The translations under genes were made by a program, and so were the position numbers. A DNA stretch of 41,419 nt from Bacillota bacterium (lineage in GTDB: Bacteria > Bacillota_E > Sulfobacillia > Sulfobacillales > JAIMBI01), in NCBI GenBank assembly GCA_021828405.1, contig JAKARZ010000015.1:1-41419 (forward strand). The letters run 5' to 3'. The notes under the pieces were generated by a model, which was not told where the DNA came from, made no database searches, and saw nothing but the letters and a program-made list of their open reading frames with translations. Positions 33,028-41,392 of the stretch are shown here, piece by piece. Within the stretch, counting starts at the first letter, position 1. Every line of letters begins with the position of its first letter.

Positions 33028-33122
33028 CACATGCCGAGATGTTCCGCTCCCATGCGGGTGCGGTTGGTTTGGTGTGAGATGGGGCCGGCGTGAAATACCC
33101 ACAGCAGGAGGTTGTTGGCAGG

Positions 33123-34226
33123 ATGAACGCCGAATTTCTCGGCGCGCTCTCCGACTTGGAGCGCGACCGCGGAATCGATAAAGAGATTCTCATACAGGCG
33201 ATCGAAGCGGCGCTCATCTCGGCCTATCGTCGACACTTCGGCGTGATCCAGAACGTGCGCGTGGAGGTGGACCGACAGACCGGTGAGCCGCAGGTCTTTG
33301 CCATTAAGACGGTCGTCGAGGACGTGGAGGACGAGCGCACCGAAGTGTCGTTGGCGGAGGCGCACCGGGACAATCCGACGCTGGACCCTGGGGATGTCGT
33401 GGAATACAACGTCACACCGAGCAGCTTCAGTCGGATTGCGGCCCAGACGGCCAAGCAGGTGGTGATGCAGCGAATCCGCGAGGCGGAGCGCGGCCTTATC
33501 TATCAGGAGTTTTCCAGCCGGGAAGGCGACATCGTCAGCGGGGTCGTGCAGCGGGTGCAGGGCGCCACGGACGCGGCCGGCCGCGATTTGGCGGACCTGT
33601 TTCGCGGGGCGGATTCGCACCAGCGCCTGTTCGTGGATTTGGGGCGCACCCAGGCAATTCTGCGCCCCGCGGACCAGGTGCCCAGCGAAGACCTGCGCTC
33701 AGGCGAGCGGGTACGAGCCTACGTGGTGGAAGTGAAGAAGGCGGGTCGAGGCCCGGAGATTTATGTGTCGCGGAGCCATCCGGGATTACTGAAGCGTCTC
33801 TTTGAGCTGGAGGTGCCCGAAATCCACGACGGCTTGGTGCTGATCAAGGGGATTGCCCGGGAGGCCGGCTACCGGTCGAAAATTTCTGTGTGGGCCGACG
33901 ACCCCGACCTGGACCCGGTCGGCGCCTGCGTCGGCCCGCAGGGCAAGCGCGTGCAGGCGATCGTAAACGAGATCCGCGGCGAAAAGTTGGACATCATTCA
34001 CTGGGACCCCGATCCCACCGTATTGGTGGCCCACGCGCTCTCACCGGCGAAGGTGGTGTCGGTGGAAGTCGATGAAGGCACTCGGCATGCCCGGGTCGTC
34101 GTCCCGGATTACCAGCTGTCGCTCGCCATCGGCAAGGATGGGCAGAACGCCCGCCTCGCCGCCAAGTTGACGCAGTACAAGGTGGACATTCGCTCGGAGT
34201 CGCAGGCAGGAGGGGGAGCGTGGTGA
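33123..34226 (+). CDS. nusA: Transcription termination/antitermination protein NusA
   Basis: Binds RNA polymerase and modulates pausing, termination and antitermination. The 367-residue product is the compact Gram-positive form: N-terminal RNAP-binding domain (1-125), S1 domain (about 135-200), and two KH domains with GPQGKRVQAIVNEIRGEKLD (about 268-287) and AIGKDGQNARLAAKL (about 336-350), without the C-terminal acidic repeats of E. coli. ATG 33123 gives the standard start MNAEFLGALSDLERDRGI; GCAGGAGG lies 12 nt upstream, and a GTG at 33090 is in frame. Preceded by a promoter and attenuator; rimP, its usual upstream partner, is absent. Confidence 0.96.
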   Translation: MNAEFLGALSDLERDRGIDKEILIQAIEAALISAYRRHFGVIQNVRVEVDRQTGEPQVFAIKTVVEDVEDERTEVSLAEAHRDNPTLDPGDVVEYNVTPSSFSRIAAQTAKQVVMQRIREAERGLIYQEFSSREGDIVSGVVQRVQGATDAAGRDLADLFRGADSHQRLFVDLGRTQAILRPADQVPSEDLRSGERVRAYVVEVKKAGRGPEIYVSRSHPGLLKRLFELEVPEIHDGLVLIKGIAREAGYRSKISVWADDPDLDPVGACVGPQGKRVQAIVNEIRGEKLDIIHWDPDPTVLVAHALSPAKVVSVEVDEGTRHARVVVPDYQLSLAIGKDGQNARLAAKLTQYKVDIRSESQAGGGAW

Positions 34227-34552
34227 CGGGGAGACGGGAGCGCCGGCGGCCCATCCGGTCGTGCGTCGCCTGTGGCCGAGTGACGGACAAGCGTGATTTG
34301 ATCCGGGTCGTGAGAAGTCCGGACGGCGCGGTGTTCGTGGACGCGACGGGCAAGAAGTCGGGCCGCGGGGCTTATCTGTGCCCGCGGCCGGCATGCCTCG
34401 ACACCGCCTTGAAGAGTCGCCGCCTGGAGCGGAGCTTGTCACTGGTGGCTCCGCTTGCGGACCCGGTCGTGGCAAGCCTGAAGGCGGCGGTGGCCACCCT
34501 GGCGCCCGGGGAGCCGAGCCCGGATGCTCGCGGGGAAGCGCCCCATGTCTAA
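34220..34552 (+). CDS. rnpM: YlxR/RnpM-family RNA-binding protein
   Basis: A 110-residue basic protein of the YlxR family (a modulator of RNase P in B. subtilis). The signature is clear: RSCVACGRVTDKRDLIRVV (about 13-31), DATGKKSGRGAYLCPRP and a second Cys pair. GTG 34220 or GTG 34223 may start it, both just after AGGAGGGGG, and both overlap the nusA stop. Its end overlaps ylxQ by 8 nt. The C-terminal 25 residues are low-complexity. Confidence 0.93.
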   Translation: MVTGRRERRRPIRSCVACGRVTDKRDLIRVVRSPDGAVFVDATGKKSGRGAYLCPRPACLDTALKSRRLERSLSLVAPLADPVVASLKAAVATLAPGEPSPDARGEAPHV

Positions 34553-35717
34553 CGGCCGGTGGACGGACTGGCTCGGACTGGCCAAGCGGGCGGGGCGGCT
34601 GGCGCCCGGGGACTCGCAGGTGCGGCGGGCGCTCCAGGAAAATCGCGCGCGCGCGGTCGTGCTGGCCGAAGACGCAGGCCACTCGGTCCGCCGACGCTAC
34701 GAAAGCTGGGCTAGCGAACGCTCCATCCCGCTGGTGGTGCTGGGCACCAAGATGGAGCTGGGTGTGGCAATCGGTATGGGCCCGCACGCCGTGATGGCCG
34801 TTACCCAGAAAAGTTTGGTGAAGGGACTATTGGAAGCCATCGCGGAGAGCACGGGGAGGAATTATCTTGGCAGAGAAACCGGACAGGCCGAATCAGGCCG
34901 ACAAGAGCGAGAAGAGCGAGAAGGATCGCGGCATACGCGTCTACGAGCTGGCCAAGGAGCTGAAGATCGACAGTCGCCGCCTCATCGACCTCCTGCACCG
35001 GCTGCAGGTCGAAAATATTCGCAACCATATGAGCACCGTCGAGCCGGGACCGGAGGGAATCGTGCGGGACATTATGCAGGGGAAGCTCCCCCCGACGGGC
35101 GCCGCGGCGGCCCCCCCGGCGAGCGGCGCCCCGGAGGCGACCCACGACCCGAGCGGGGCCGCGGGGCCGAGTCCCGAACCCGCGCCTCCGACGGCGAGGA
35201 CCGGCGTGGCCCCGGCGGAGCGCCCGGCCGCGGCGGGCGCCGGGGACCGGCGGATCCCCCCGTCCGGGGGAAGAGAGCTCCGGAACGGGCAGGGCACGAT
35301 GGTGCGTACCGGTTCCGCGACCGCAGGCCGCCCGAGCAGCCCTGGACGTCCGCCGATGGGGCGCGGCGCGAGCCGGCCGCCAACAGGAGGAAGCCCTGGC
35401 CGGCCACCGATGGGCGGCGCGAGCCGCCCGCCGATGGGAGGAAGCCCTGGCCGGCCACCGATGGGCGGCGCGAGCCGCCCGCCGATGGGAGGAAGCCCTG
35501 GTCGGCCGCCGATGGGAGGAAGTCCTGGCCGGCCACCGATGGGCGGCGCGGGCCGGCCGCCGATGAGCGGCGGCGGACGCCCGAGCGGGCCGGCGAACGC
35601 CAGCGGAGCCCCGGGCCGACCGCGCCCCGGGGCGGGTCGCCCGGCTGGCGGCCCGCCCGCCCCGGCAACACGCGGCAAGGACCAGCCCAACCGCCGCGCC
35701 GCGGCGGGCGCCGGTAA
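34545..35717 (+). CDS. ylxQ: YlxQ, L7Ae-family RNA-binding protein with run-on frame into infB
   Basis: Residues 1-105 are a normal YlxQ/L7Ae-family domain (LGLAKRAGRLAPGDSQVRRA, VVLAEDAG, IPLVVLGTKMELGVAIG, SLVKGLLEAI), expected to bind kink-turn-like RNA. Family members end near there, but this frame has no stop until 35717, giving 390 codons; the last 283 or so lie in the -1 frame relative to infB. The extension is Arg/Pro/Gly/Asp-rich and includes 17-residue repeats ([12 protein letters not shown]), so it would be a basic disordered tail. Rarity of T at third codon positions in infB makes a stop-free frame more likely by chance. ATG 34545 follows GGGGAAG. An indel near 34840-34865 is the mundane alternative. 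Confidence 0.8.
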   Translation: MSNGRWTDWLGLAKRAGRLAPGDSQVRRALQENRARAVVLAEDAGHSVRRRYESWASERSIPLVVLGTKMELGVAIGMGPHAVMAVTQKSLVKGLLEAIAESTGRNYLGRETGQAESGRQEREEREGSRHTRLRAGQGAEDRQSPPHRPPAPAAGRKYSQPYEHRRAGTGGNRAGHYAGEAPPDGRRGGPPGERRPGGDPRPERGRGAESRTRASDGEDRRGPGGAPGRGGRRGPADPPVRGKRAPERAGHDGAYRFRDRRPPEQPWTSADGARREPAANRRKPWPATDGRREPPADGRKPWPATDGRREPPADGRKPWSAADGRKSWPATDGRRGPAADERRRTPERAGERQRSPGPTAPRGGSPGWRPARPGNTRQGPAQPPRRGGRR

Positions 35718-37608
35718 GGACCGCCGCGGGGGCCGCCCCGGAGGGGCCGGCCATGGCCGTCGTTGGCAGGAGGATGATTTTCGCGGCCGCACGCGCCGGC
35801 CGAAGGTGGCCGCCAAGCCGTCCTCAATGCCGCCCGTTAATCGTCGCGTGGTGATAGCGGGGTCCGTGTCCGTGAAGGACTTGGCAGACCAGTTGGGCGT
35901 GAAGGGCGGGGATCTGATTCGGCGGCTCATGGACTTGGGGGTCATGGCCACCTTGAACCACGAGTTGGATCGCGACACGGCGGTCATCGTGGCCGGGGAG
36001 TTTGGCGCCCGCGTCGAGGAACGGGCCACCCAGGAAGAGCGCGAAGGCGTGATCATTGCCGGCGGCGAGGACCAGGAGGAGGACTTGGTGGCGCGGCCCC
36101 CGGTCATCACGGTGATGGGCCATGTCGACCACGGAAAAACCTCGCTGCTGGACTACATCCGGTCGACGCGGGTGACCGCCCAAGAAGCGGGCGGCATCAC
36201 CCAGCACATCGGGGCCTCGGTGGTCGAGTGGCAGGGGAACCGCCTGGTGTTCCTGGATACGCCGGGTCATGAGGCGTTCACGGCCATGCGGGCCCGAGGC
36301 GCTCAAGTCACGGACCTGGCGGTGCTGGTAGTGGCGGCCAATGATGGCGTGATGCCGCAGACCATCGAGGCCATCAACCACGCGCGCGCCGCCAACGTGC
36401 CGGTGGTGGTGGCCATCAACAAGATGGATCTGGACGATGCCAACCCGGAGAGGGTCAAGCAGGGACTTACGGAGCACCAACTGGTGCCGGAAGAGTGGGG
36501 CGGCGACACCATCATGGTGCCGGTGTCGGCGCGGACCGGCGAAGGGATGGACCGCCTGCTTGAGAGCTTGGTCGCGCAGGCGGAGGTGCTAGAACTGGCC
36601 GCCAACCCCGACCGGCCGGCGCAGGGAAGCATCATCGAGGCACAGCTGGACCGGGGCCGGGGGCCTGTGGCCACCGTGCTGGTGAAGCGCGGAACCTTGA
36701 AGGTTGGGGATGCCTTCGTCTCCGGGCATGTGTGGGGCCGCGTCCGCGCGCTGCTCAATGACCGCGGGGAGCGCGTGGAACGGGCCGGGCCCTCGATGCC
36801 GGTCGAGGTGCTGGGCTTTGCCGAGGTGCCCGGTGCGGGGGACGATTTCATCGTGCTGTCGGATGACAAGCAGGCGCACGAGATCGCGGATGCGCGGCGC
36901 CAGCGCCGGCGCGATAAGGAGACGGCAGCGCTGGTGTCGCATGGCGTGTCGCTGGATGAGTTTTATCAGCGACTGCAAGATAGCGAAGTGCGGGACCTGA
37001 ACTTGGTGGTCAAGGCCGACGTGCAAGGCTCGGCCGAGGCTCTGGCGGAGTCCCTGGGCAAGATTGCGCACGAGGAAGCGCGGGTCCGCATTCTGCACAC
37101 CGGGGTGGGCGCGGTGACCGAGTCCGACGTGATGCTCGCCTCCGCCTCCCACGCGATCGTAGTGGGGTTTGGTGTGGGCACCGAAGGCAAGGCCCGACGA
37201 CTGGCCGAGCAGGAGCATGTGGACATTCGGATGTACCGAGTGATCTACGACGCCATCGACGACGTGCGCCGAGCGCTGACGGGGCTGTTGTCGCCCAAGT
37301 TCCAGGAAGTGATCGTCGGGCGAGCCGAAGTGCGCGAGGTGTTCAAGGTGCCGAAACTGGGCGCGGTGGCGGGATGCTACGTGACGGAGGGCAAGGTGGC
37401 CCGGGGCGGGCAGGTGCGCGTCCTGCGCAACGGCAAGGTGGTCCACGAGGGGCCGATTGCATCGCTGCGCCGCTTCAAGGATGACGTCCGCGAGGTGGCC
37501 ACCGGCTACGAATGCGGTCTGGGCCTGGAGCGATTCAACGACATCAAGGTGGGCGACCACTTTGAGGTGTTTGCTCAAGAAGAAGTGCCGGCGAGCCAAG
37601 CGGGATGA
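34867..37608 (+). CDS. infB: Translation initiation factor IF-2
   Basis: GTPase that places initiator tRNA on the 30S subunit and promotes subunit joining. The 913-residue product has an IF2N module (about 22-60), a long Pro/Gly/Arg-rich disordered region (about 75-315) with 17-residue repeats, a second IF2N-like module (about 330-385), and the G domain with GHVDHGKT (418-425), DTPGH (464-468) and NKMD (518-521). The EF-Tu-like domain 2 and the C-terminal fMet-tRNA-binding domain follow ([20 protein letters not shown] and [15 protein letters not shown]). TTG 34867 follows GGGGAGGA with 6-nt spacing, inside the ylxQ frame. Confidence 0.96.
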   Translation: MAEKPDRPNQADKSEKSEKDRGIRVYELAKELKIDSRRLIDLLHRLQVENIRNHMSTVEPGPEGIVRDIMQGKLPPTGAAAAPPASGAPEATHDPSGAAGPSPEPAPPTARTGVAPAERPAAAGAGDRRIPPSGGRELRNGQGTMVRTGSATAGRPSSPGRPPMGRGASRPPTGGSPGRPPMGGASRPPMGGSPGRPPMGGASRPPMGGSPGRPPMGGSPGRPPMGGAGRPPMSGGGRPSGPANASGAPGRPRPGAGRPAGGPPAPATRGKDQPNRRAAAGAGKDRRGGRPGGAGHGRRWQEDDFRGRTRRPKVAAKPSSMPPVNRRVVIAGSVSVKDLADQLGVKGGDLIRRLMDLGVMATLNHELDRDTAVIVAGEFGARVEERATQEEREGVIIAGGEDQEEDLVARPPVITVMGHVDHGKTSLLDYIRSTRVTAQEAGGITQHIGASVVEWQGNRLVFLDTPGHEAFTAMRARGAQVTDLAVLVVAANDGVMPQTIEAINHARAANVPVVVAINKMDLDDANPERVKQGLTEHQLVPEEWGGDTIMVPVSARTGEGMDRLLESLVAQAEVLELAANPDRPAQGSIIEAQLDRGRGPVATVLVKRGTLKVGDAFVSGHVWGRVRALLNDRGERVERAGPSMPVEVLGFAEVPGAGDDFIVLSDDKQAHEIADARRQRRRDKETAALVSHGVSLDEFYQRLQDSEVRDLNLVVKADVQGSAEALAESLGKIAHEEARVRILHTGVGAVTESDVMLASASHAIVVGFGVGTEGKARRLAEQEHVDIRMYRVIYDAIDDVRRALTGLLSPKFQEVIVGRAEVREVFKVPKLGAVAGCYVTEGKVARGGQVRVLRNGKVVHEGPIASLRRFKDDVREVATGYECGLGLERFNDIKVGDHFEVFAQEEVPASQAG
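35389..35568 (+). repeat. 51-bp in-frame tandem repeats in infB/ylxQ overlap
   Basis: GGAAGCCCTGG recurs at 35389, 35440 and 35491 with exact 51-nt spacing, then GGAAGTCCTGG at 35518 after a 27-nt partial unit. Each unit encodes 17 residues in both frames: Gly/Ser/Pro/Met-rich ([15 protein letters not shown]) in IF-2 and charged ([12 protein letters not shown]) in the ylxQ frame. Unit length divisible by three preserves both frames. Confidence 0.9.
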
Positions 37609-37973
37609 AACAGGAACGGGCCGAACGCGTCGGCGAGGCGATGCGCACCGAGCTCGCCGACTTGCTGGAAACCTCGGTCAAGGACCCGCGCGTCGGGTTT
37701 GTGAGTCTTACGCGCGTGGCCGTGAGCCGCGATTTGGCCCAGGCGAAGGTTTATGTGAGCGTGCTCGACCCCGCGCACGAGGCAGAGAGCCTCGCGGGGC
37801 TGCGGAGTGCGGCGCGCTTTCTCCGCGGGGAGGTGGCCCGGCGGGTGCAGCTCCGGGTGGCACCGCAATTGGTGTTTCTAGTCGACCGGGGGATCCAGCA
37901 AAGCCTCGCGGTGCAGGCGCTCCTGAAGGAAGCGGGGGTTGTGCCACCGCCTGACGATGCCGGGGATGAGTGA
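37605..37973 (+). CDS. rbfA: 30S ribosome-binding factor RbfA
   Basis: Assembly factor for 16S rRNA 5'-end maturation and cold adaptation. The 122-residue KH-fold protein reads ERVGEAMRTELADLLETSVK, DPRVGFVSLTRVAVSRDLAQ, AKVYVSVLD and the late PQLVFLVDRGIQQS, all standard. ATG 37605 overlaps the infB stop (ATGA). Its end overlaps the nrnA start by 8 nt. Confidence 0.95.
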   Translation: MKQERAERVGEAMRTELADLLETSVKDPRVGFVSLTRVAVSRDLAQAKVYVSVLDPAHEAESLAGLRSAARFLRGEVARRVQLRVAPQLVFLVDRGIQQSLAVQALLKEAGVVPPPDDAGDE

Positions 37974-38976
37974 CGCCGACCGCTCGGCCGTGGCGGATGC
38001 GCTGTCGCGTGCGGAGCGCGTGACGCTTGTGATGCACGTGTTGCCGGACGGCGACACCACGGGCTCCGCCTTGGGCTTGGCCGCCGTCCTCGCGGGGCAG
38101 GGCAAGGCGGTGACCGTACTGGGCCCGGAGCCGGTGCTCTCCACCTATCGCTTCTTGCCGGGTGCGGAGGCTGTGGCCGGCGGGCCCCTTTCCCAGGGCG
38201 GCCGGGCACCCCGAGCGAATGTGGCCGTGACCTTGGACTGCGGGCATCCCGACCGGTGCTTCGGCGCACCCGCCTTGCGCGAGCTGGCGCCCCTGCTGGT
38301 GAACATCGACCACCATCGCTCCAACCCGCGATTCGGCGACCTTAATTGGGTGGAGCCTGACCGGGCCGCCGTCGGCGACATGATTGTCGACCTGTGCGAC
38401 GCCGCCGGGTGGCCGGTACCTCGCGATGCGGCGCTTTGTCTGTACGTATCGCTCGTGGCCGACACCGAGGGGCTCCGCTTTGGCTGTCATGACAGCCGGG
38501 GGCTGGAGACAGCGGCCCGGCTTGTGCGGACAGGCTTGGACCCGGACCGCATCGCCCGCCGGCTGTGGGAGCACCAGTCGTGGGCGCGCGCCCGCCTCGC
38601 GGGGTGGATGTGGTCGCACGTAGAGCACGACCCGTCGCGCCGCGTCGTCTGGGTCCGGCTACCGGCCCAGGTGCAGCGGGAGCTAGGAGCGCGTCCCGAG
38701 GATGCGGAGGGCCTCATCAGTGGACTCCGCGCCCTGGAGGGGGTCCAGCTGGCGCTCTTCTTTCGAGAGGAAGAGAGCGGCGTCGTGAAAGTATCACTCA
38801 GAAGTCGGCCGCCGTTTGCCGCGGGCCGGATGGCCGAGCGGCTCGGGGGCGGAGGCCATGAGCATGCCGCCGGGATCGTCTGCCCCCCGGGCCTGGATGC
38901 GGCGGTACGCTCGGTGCTCACGCTTGTCGAGCAGGAATGTGGGGAGACGATCGTCTGGACGGATTTGTCAGTCTAA
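37966..38976 (+). CDS. nrnA: DHH-family nanoRNase/pAp phosphatase NrnA
   Basis: Degrades short oligoribonucleotides and 3'-phosphoadenosine 5'-phosphate. The 336-residue product has DHH motifs HVLPDGDTTGSA, LDCGHPDR, NIDHHRSN (the DHH box) and VSLVADTEG, then the DHHA1 substrate domain ending GRMAERLGGGGHEHAAG. ATG 37966 is chosen for position; ATG 37957 is 9 nt upstream, and neither has a strong ribosome-binding site, consistent with coupling to rbfA. The last 40 nt overlap truB. Confidence 0.92.
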   Translation: MSDADRSAVADALSRAERVTLVMHVLPDGDTTGSALGLAAVLAGQGKAVTVLGPEPVLSTYRFLPGAEAVAGGPLSQGGRAPRANVAVTLDCGHPDRCFGAPALRELAPLLVNIDHHRSNPRFGDLNWVEPDRAAVGDMIVDLCDAAGWPVPRDAALCLYVSLVADTEGLRFGCHDSRGLETAARLVRTGLDPDRIARRLWEHQSWARARLAGWMWSHVEHDPSRRVVWVRLPAQVQRELGARPEDAEGLISGLRALEGVQLALFFREEESGVVKVSLRSRPPFAAGRMAERLGGGGHEHAAGIVCPPGLDAAVRSVLTLVEQECGETIVWTDLSV

Positions 38977-39854
38977 TCAAGCCGCCTGGCATGACGGCGC
39001 ACGACGTGGTGGCGCGGGTGCGCCGCGGACTGCGCGGAGAGCGCGTGGGCCACACCGGGACGCTGGACCCCGATGCAGCGGGCCTGCTGGTGCTGGCCGT
39101 GGGCCGGGCCCGGCATCTCTTGGCCTGGGCCGATCTCTCTCCCAAGGAGTACTGGGGCCGCGCCGTTTTGGGATGGGCCACCGACTCGCTGGACGCCGCC
39201 GGAGCACCCGTGGGCCGGTCCTATCCCCCGTGGCCTCGGCGCACCGACTGGGAGCGTGCTGGCCGCTGGCTCGTGGGCCACGGATTGACCCTACCCCCGG
39301 CGGTGTCCGCCAAGCGGGTGCGCGGGCGTCGCGCCTACGACGCGGCGCGCGAGGGGGTGCCGGTGTGGCTCCCCCCCACCGCGGTCCTGGTTCACGACCT
39401 CACCGTGGAGAGCGCGCTCGGCAACGTGGCCACGTTCATCGCCACGACGGGAGGCGGCGTGTACATCCGCGCGCTGGTGCGGGACTGGGGGCTGGCCATG
39501 GGACACGCCGCCCATCTGGCGGCCCTCATCCGCACGCGCCAGGGTCCTTTTCGGATCGAGTCGGCCGCGACGCTGGAAGAGTGGGAGGCCGATCACCAGG
39601 GCTGGGATGGGCGCTGGCAGTCCGTGTGGCCTGGGCCGGTGCTTTCCGTGGGCGAGCCGGATCGGGACCGCATTCTCCGCGGGCAGCGCCCCACCGGCGT
39701 GGCTTGGGCGGGGCCCACCGCACTCGCCTGGGCGGACACCCTCTTGGCGGTGGTGGACGATGAGGGGTTTCGGCACGTATTCGTCGACGGCGGCGGGTGG
39801 CGAGGGAGGCGCGCCAGCGCAATCAATGGACAAGCGGGGTGGGCGGGCACATGA
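38937..39854 (+). CDS. truB: tRNA pseudouridine(55) synthase
   Basis: Makes the universal pseudouridine 55 in the T-loop of tRNA. The 305-residue product starts with LDGFVSLIKPPGMTAHDVV, and the catalytic motif GHTGTLDPDAAG places the nucleophile at Asp44. SAKRVRGRRAYDAAREG and GGGVYIRALVRDWG are also family blocks. ATG 38937 overlaps nrnA by 40 nt. The C-terminal part (about 215-305) is a PUA-like region with low conservation. Its stop overlaps ribF (ATGA). Confidence 0.95.
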   Translation: MWGDDRLDGFVSLIKPPGMTAHDVVARVRRGLRGERVGHTGTLDPDAAGLLVLAVGRARHLLAWADLSPKEYWGRAVLGWATDSLDAAGAPVGRSYPPWPRRTDWERAGRWLVGHGLTLPPAVSAKRVRGRRAYDAAREGVPVWLPPTAVLVHDLTVESALGNVATFIATTGGGVYIRALVRDWGLAMGHAAHLAALIRTRQGPFRIESAATLEEWEADHQGWDGRWQSVWPGPVLSVGEPDRDRILRGQRPTGVAWAGPTALAWADTLLAVVDDEGFRHVFVDGGGWRGRRASAINGQAGWAGT

Positions 39855-40837
39855 GGCAGTTGGGGCCGGGTGAGGAATACGCGGGATCGCCCGTGATAAC
39901 GATGGGGACATTCGACGGGGTCCACCTCGGGCATCAGGAACTCCTGGCCCAGGCACGCCACCTGGCCGCCACGCTGGGGACCGATTGGCTGGTGGTGACG
40001 TTTGATCCGCCGCCTAGTGAGGTGCTGCGCGGCGACGCGGCCCCGTTGCAACTTACGCCGCGCGAGGAAAAGCTGGCGTGGCTGGAGCGCTGGGGGGTCC
40101 CGGCCGCGGCGGTGATTCCCTTCACGTCCGAGCTCGCGGGATGGCCCGGTGAGCGTTTTTTGACCGAAGTCGTTCAGGAGCGCCTCCATGCGTGCGCTGT
40201 GGTCGAAGGGCCCAATTTTACCTACGGCGCGGGAGGCCGGGGCAACGAGGACACCCTCACCCGCTGGGGGGCCACCGCCGGCGTGCGGGTCGCGATCGCA
40301 TCACCCGTCCGTGTCGTCGGCGCAGACGGCCCGCTGTTGTCTAGCTCCCGGATTCGGGCGGCCGTGGCCGCCCAGGACCTGCCGGCGGCGGCGGCGAGTC
40401 TCGGCCGGCCCTACGCGGCCACCGGCGTGGTGGTCCCCGGTGACGGGCGGGGGCGGACGATTGGCGTGCCCACCGCCAACCTGGCGCTGGCGCCGCGGAA
40501 GCTGATGCCGCCCGGCGGCGTCTACGCTGGCTGGGCATGGGCCGAGGGGGGCCGATGGCCCGCCGTCGCAAACTTCGGGTGGCGACCGACGTTTGGTGGC
40601 CAATCGCCGCGCCTAGAGATTCACCTGCTGGATGCGGCGCCATCACTCAATCTCTACGGCGCGCGGCTATCCATGAGCCTGGCCGTGGCCGTCCGGCCGG
40701 AGCGCCGCTTCGAGGGCGTGGACACGCTGCGGGCTCAGATCCAAAAAGATATCGCCTTGGTGCGAGACCTCGCCGCCTACGGCCGGTTGCCCGACCCCTA
40801 CGGGGTGTTTGCGCAACACGGGGATCCACCCGATTGA
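39851..40837 (+). CDS. ribF: Bifunctional riboflavin kinase/FAD synthetase
   Basis: Converts riboflavin to FMN and then FAD. The 328-residue product has the N-terminal nucleotidyltransferase domain (GTFDGVHLGH, residues 19-28; LLSSSRIRAAV about 160) and the C-terminal flavokinase domain (ATGVVVPGDGRGRTIGVPTAN about 193-212; PPGGVYAGW). ATG 39851 overlaps the truB stop. It is the last gene before the separately promoted rpsO. Confidence 0.95.
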   Translation: MRQLGPGEEYAGSPVITMGTFDGVHLGHQELLAQARHLAATLGTDWLVVTFDPPPSEVLRGDAAPLQLTPREEKLAWLERWGVPAAAVIPFTSELAGWPGERFLTEVVQERLHACAVVEGPNFTYGAGGRGNEDTLTRWGATAGVRVAIASPVRVVGADGPLLSSSRIRAAVAAQDLPAAAASLGRPYAATGVVVPGDGRGRTIGVPTANLALAPRKLMPPGGVYAGWAWAEGGRWPAVANFGWRPTFGGQSPRLEIHLLDAAPSLNLYGARLSMSLAVAVRPERRFEGVDTLRAQIQKDIALVRDLAAYGRLPDPYGVFAQHGDPPD

Positions 40838-40942
40838 CCGCGGGACGGCTCAGTCCGCGCAGGAGGACGCCCCACTGGACTCGGGAACCCTGGGTGCGGG
40901 TGACCCGCTCGTCGAGACCTGGTGCCCGGCGGCCGCAGGCCG

Positions 40943-40951
40943 TGGTACAAT
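40943..40951 (+). promoter_or_regulatory. Extended -10 promoter element for rpsO
   Basis: TGG followed by TACAAT (40946-40951), an extended -10 without a clear -35. Transcription would begin near 40958, leaving a leader of about 58 nt before rpsO, GC-rich enough to fold; S15 autoregulation through the leader is known in other bacteria but no specific motif is claimed here. Confidence 0.5.
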
Positions 40952-41015
40952 GCCCAGAAGTTCCAAGACGCCGTGAAGCCGCGGCAGGCCGAGAACCCCG
41001 CAGTACTGGAGGATG

Positions 41016-41288
41016 ATGGGTACGTTAGCATCGGACAAGAAGCAGGAAATTATTGCGGAGCATCGGGTCCATCCCACGGACACCGGCTCCCCCGAAGTGC
41101 AGGTTGCGATCTTAACTCGGAGGATCTTGGACCTGACCGAGCACTTGAAGGTGCACAAGAAGGACCACCACTCCCGTCGAGGGTTGCTGATGATGGTGGG
41201 GCAGCGACGCAGGCTGCTGAACTATCTTCGCAAATCCGACAGCGGGCGCTACCGCAAGCTGATCGGAGATTTGGGGCTCCGGCGCTGA
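41016..41288 (+). CDS. rpsO: Small ribosomal subunit protein uS15
   Basis: Primary 16S rRNA-binding protein of the 30S platform. The 90-residue product has the standard [19 protein letters not shown] (about 19-37), [20 protein letters not shown] and the end [22 protein letters not shown] 41016 gives a start one residue from the family norm, with GGAGG at 41008-41012; ATG 41013 abuts that site and is less likely. It is followed directly by an intrinsic terminator, then by a gene that is probably pnp. Confidence 0.97.
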   Translation: MGTLASDKKQEIIAEHRVHPTDTGSPEVQVAILTRRILDLTEHLKVHKKDHHSRRGLLMMVGQRRRLLNYLRKSDSGRYRKLIGDLGLRR

Positions 41289-41306
41289 ACCCGCGCCCCA
41301 ATTTTT
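41281..41306 (+). terminator. Intrinsic terminator after rpsO
   Basis: GGCGC (41281-41285) pairs with GCGCC (41293-41297), or GGGGC (41273-41277) with GCCCC (41295-41299) in a longer form, followed by AATTTTT (41300-41306). It overlaps the rpsO stop. A terminator between rpsO and pnp is a common arrangement. Confidence 0.65.
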
Positions 41307-41392
41307 GCAGCCCGCCCCAGGGTGGTCCATAATGCAAGGGATGAGAGCAGGTCGCATGACAATCGAGTGACATCGAGGGAGGAATCCAACTG

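Noticed and set aside
31250..33217. 655-codon minus-strand frame opposite polC and the start of nusA
   Set aside because: It is the reverse of strongly identified polC/nusA coding sequence, has no recognisable motif, and long antisense frames are expected at this G+C content.
35389..35568. Regular repeats considered as a CRISPR array
   Set aside because: The 51-bp units are contiguous, coding and spacer-less, inside infB.
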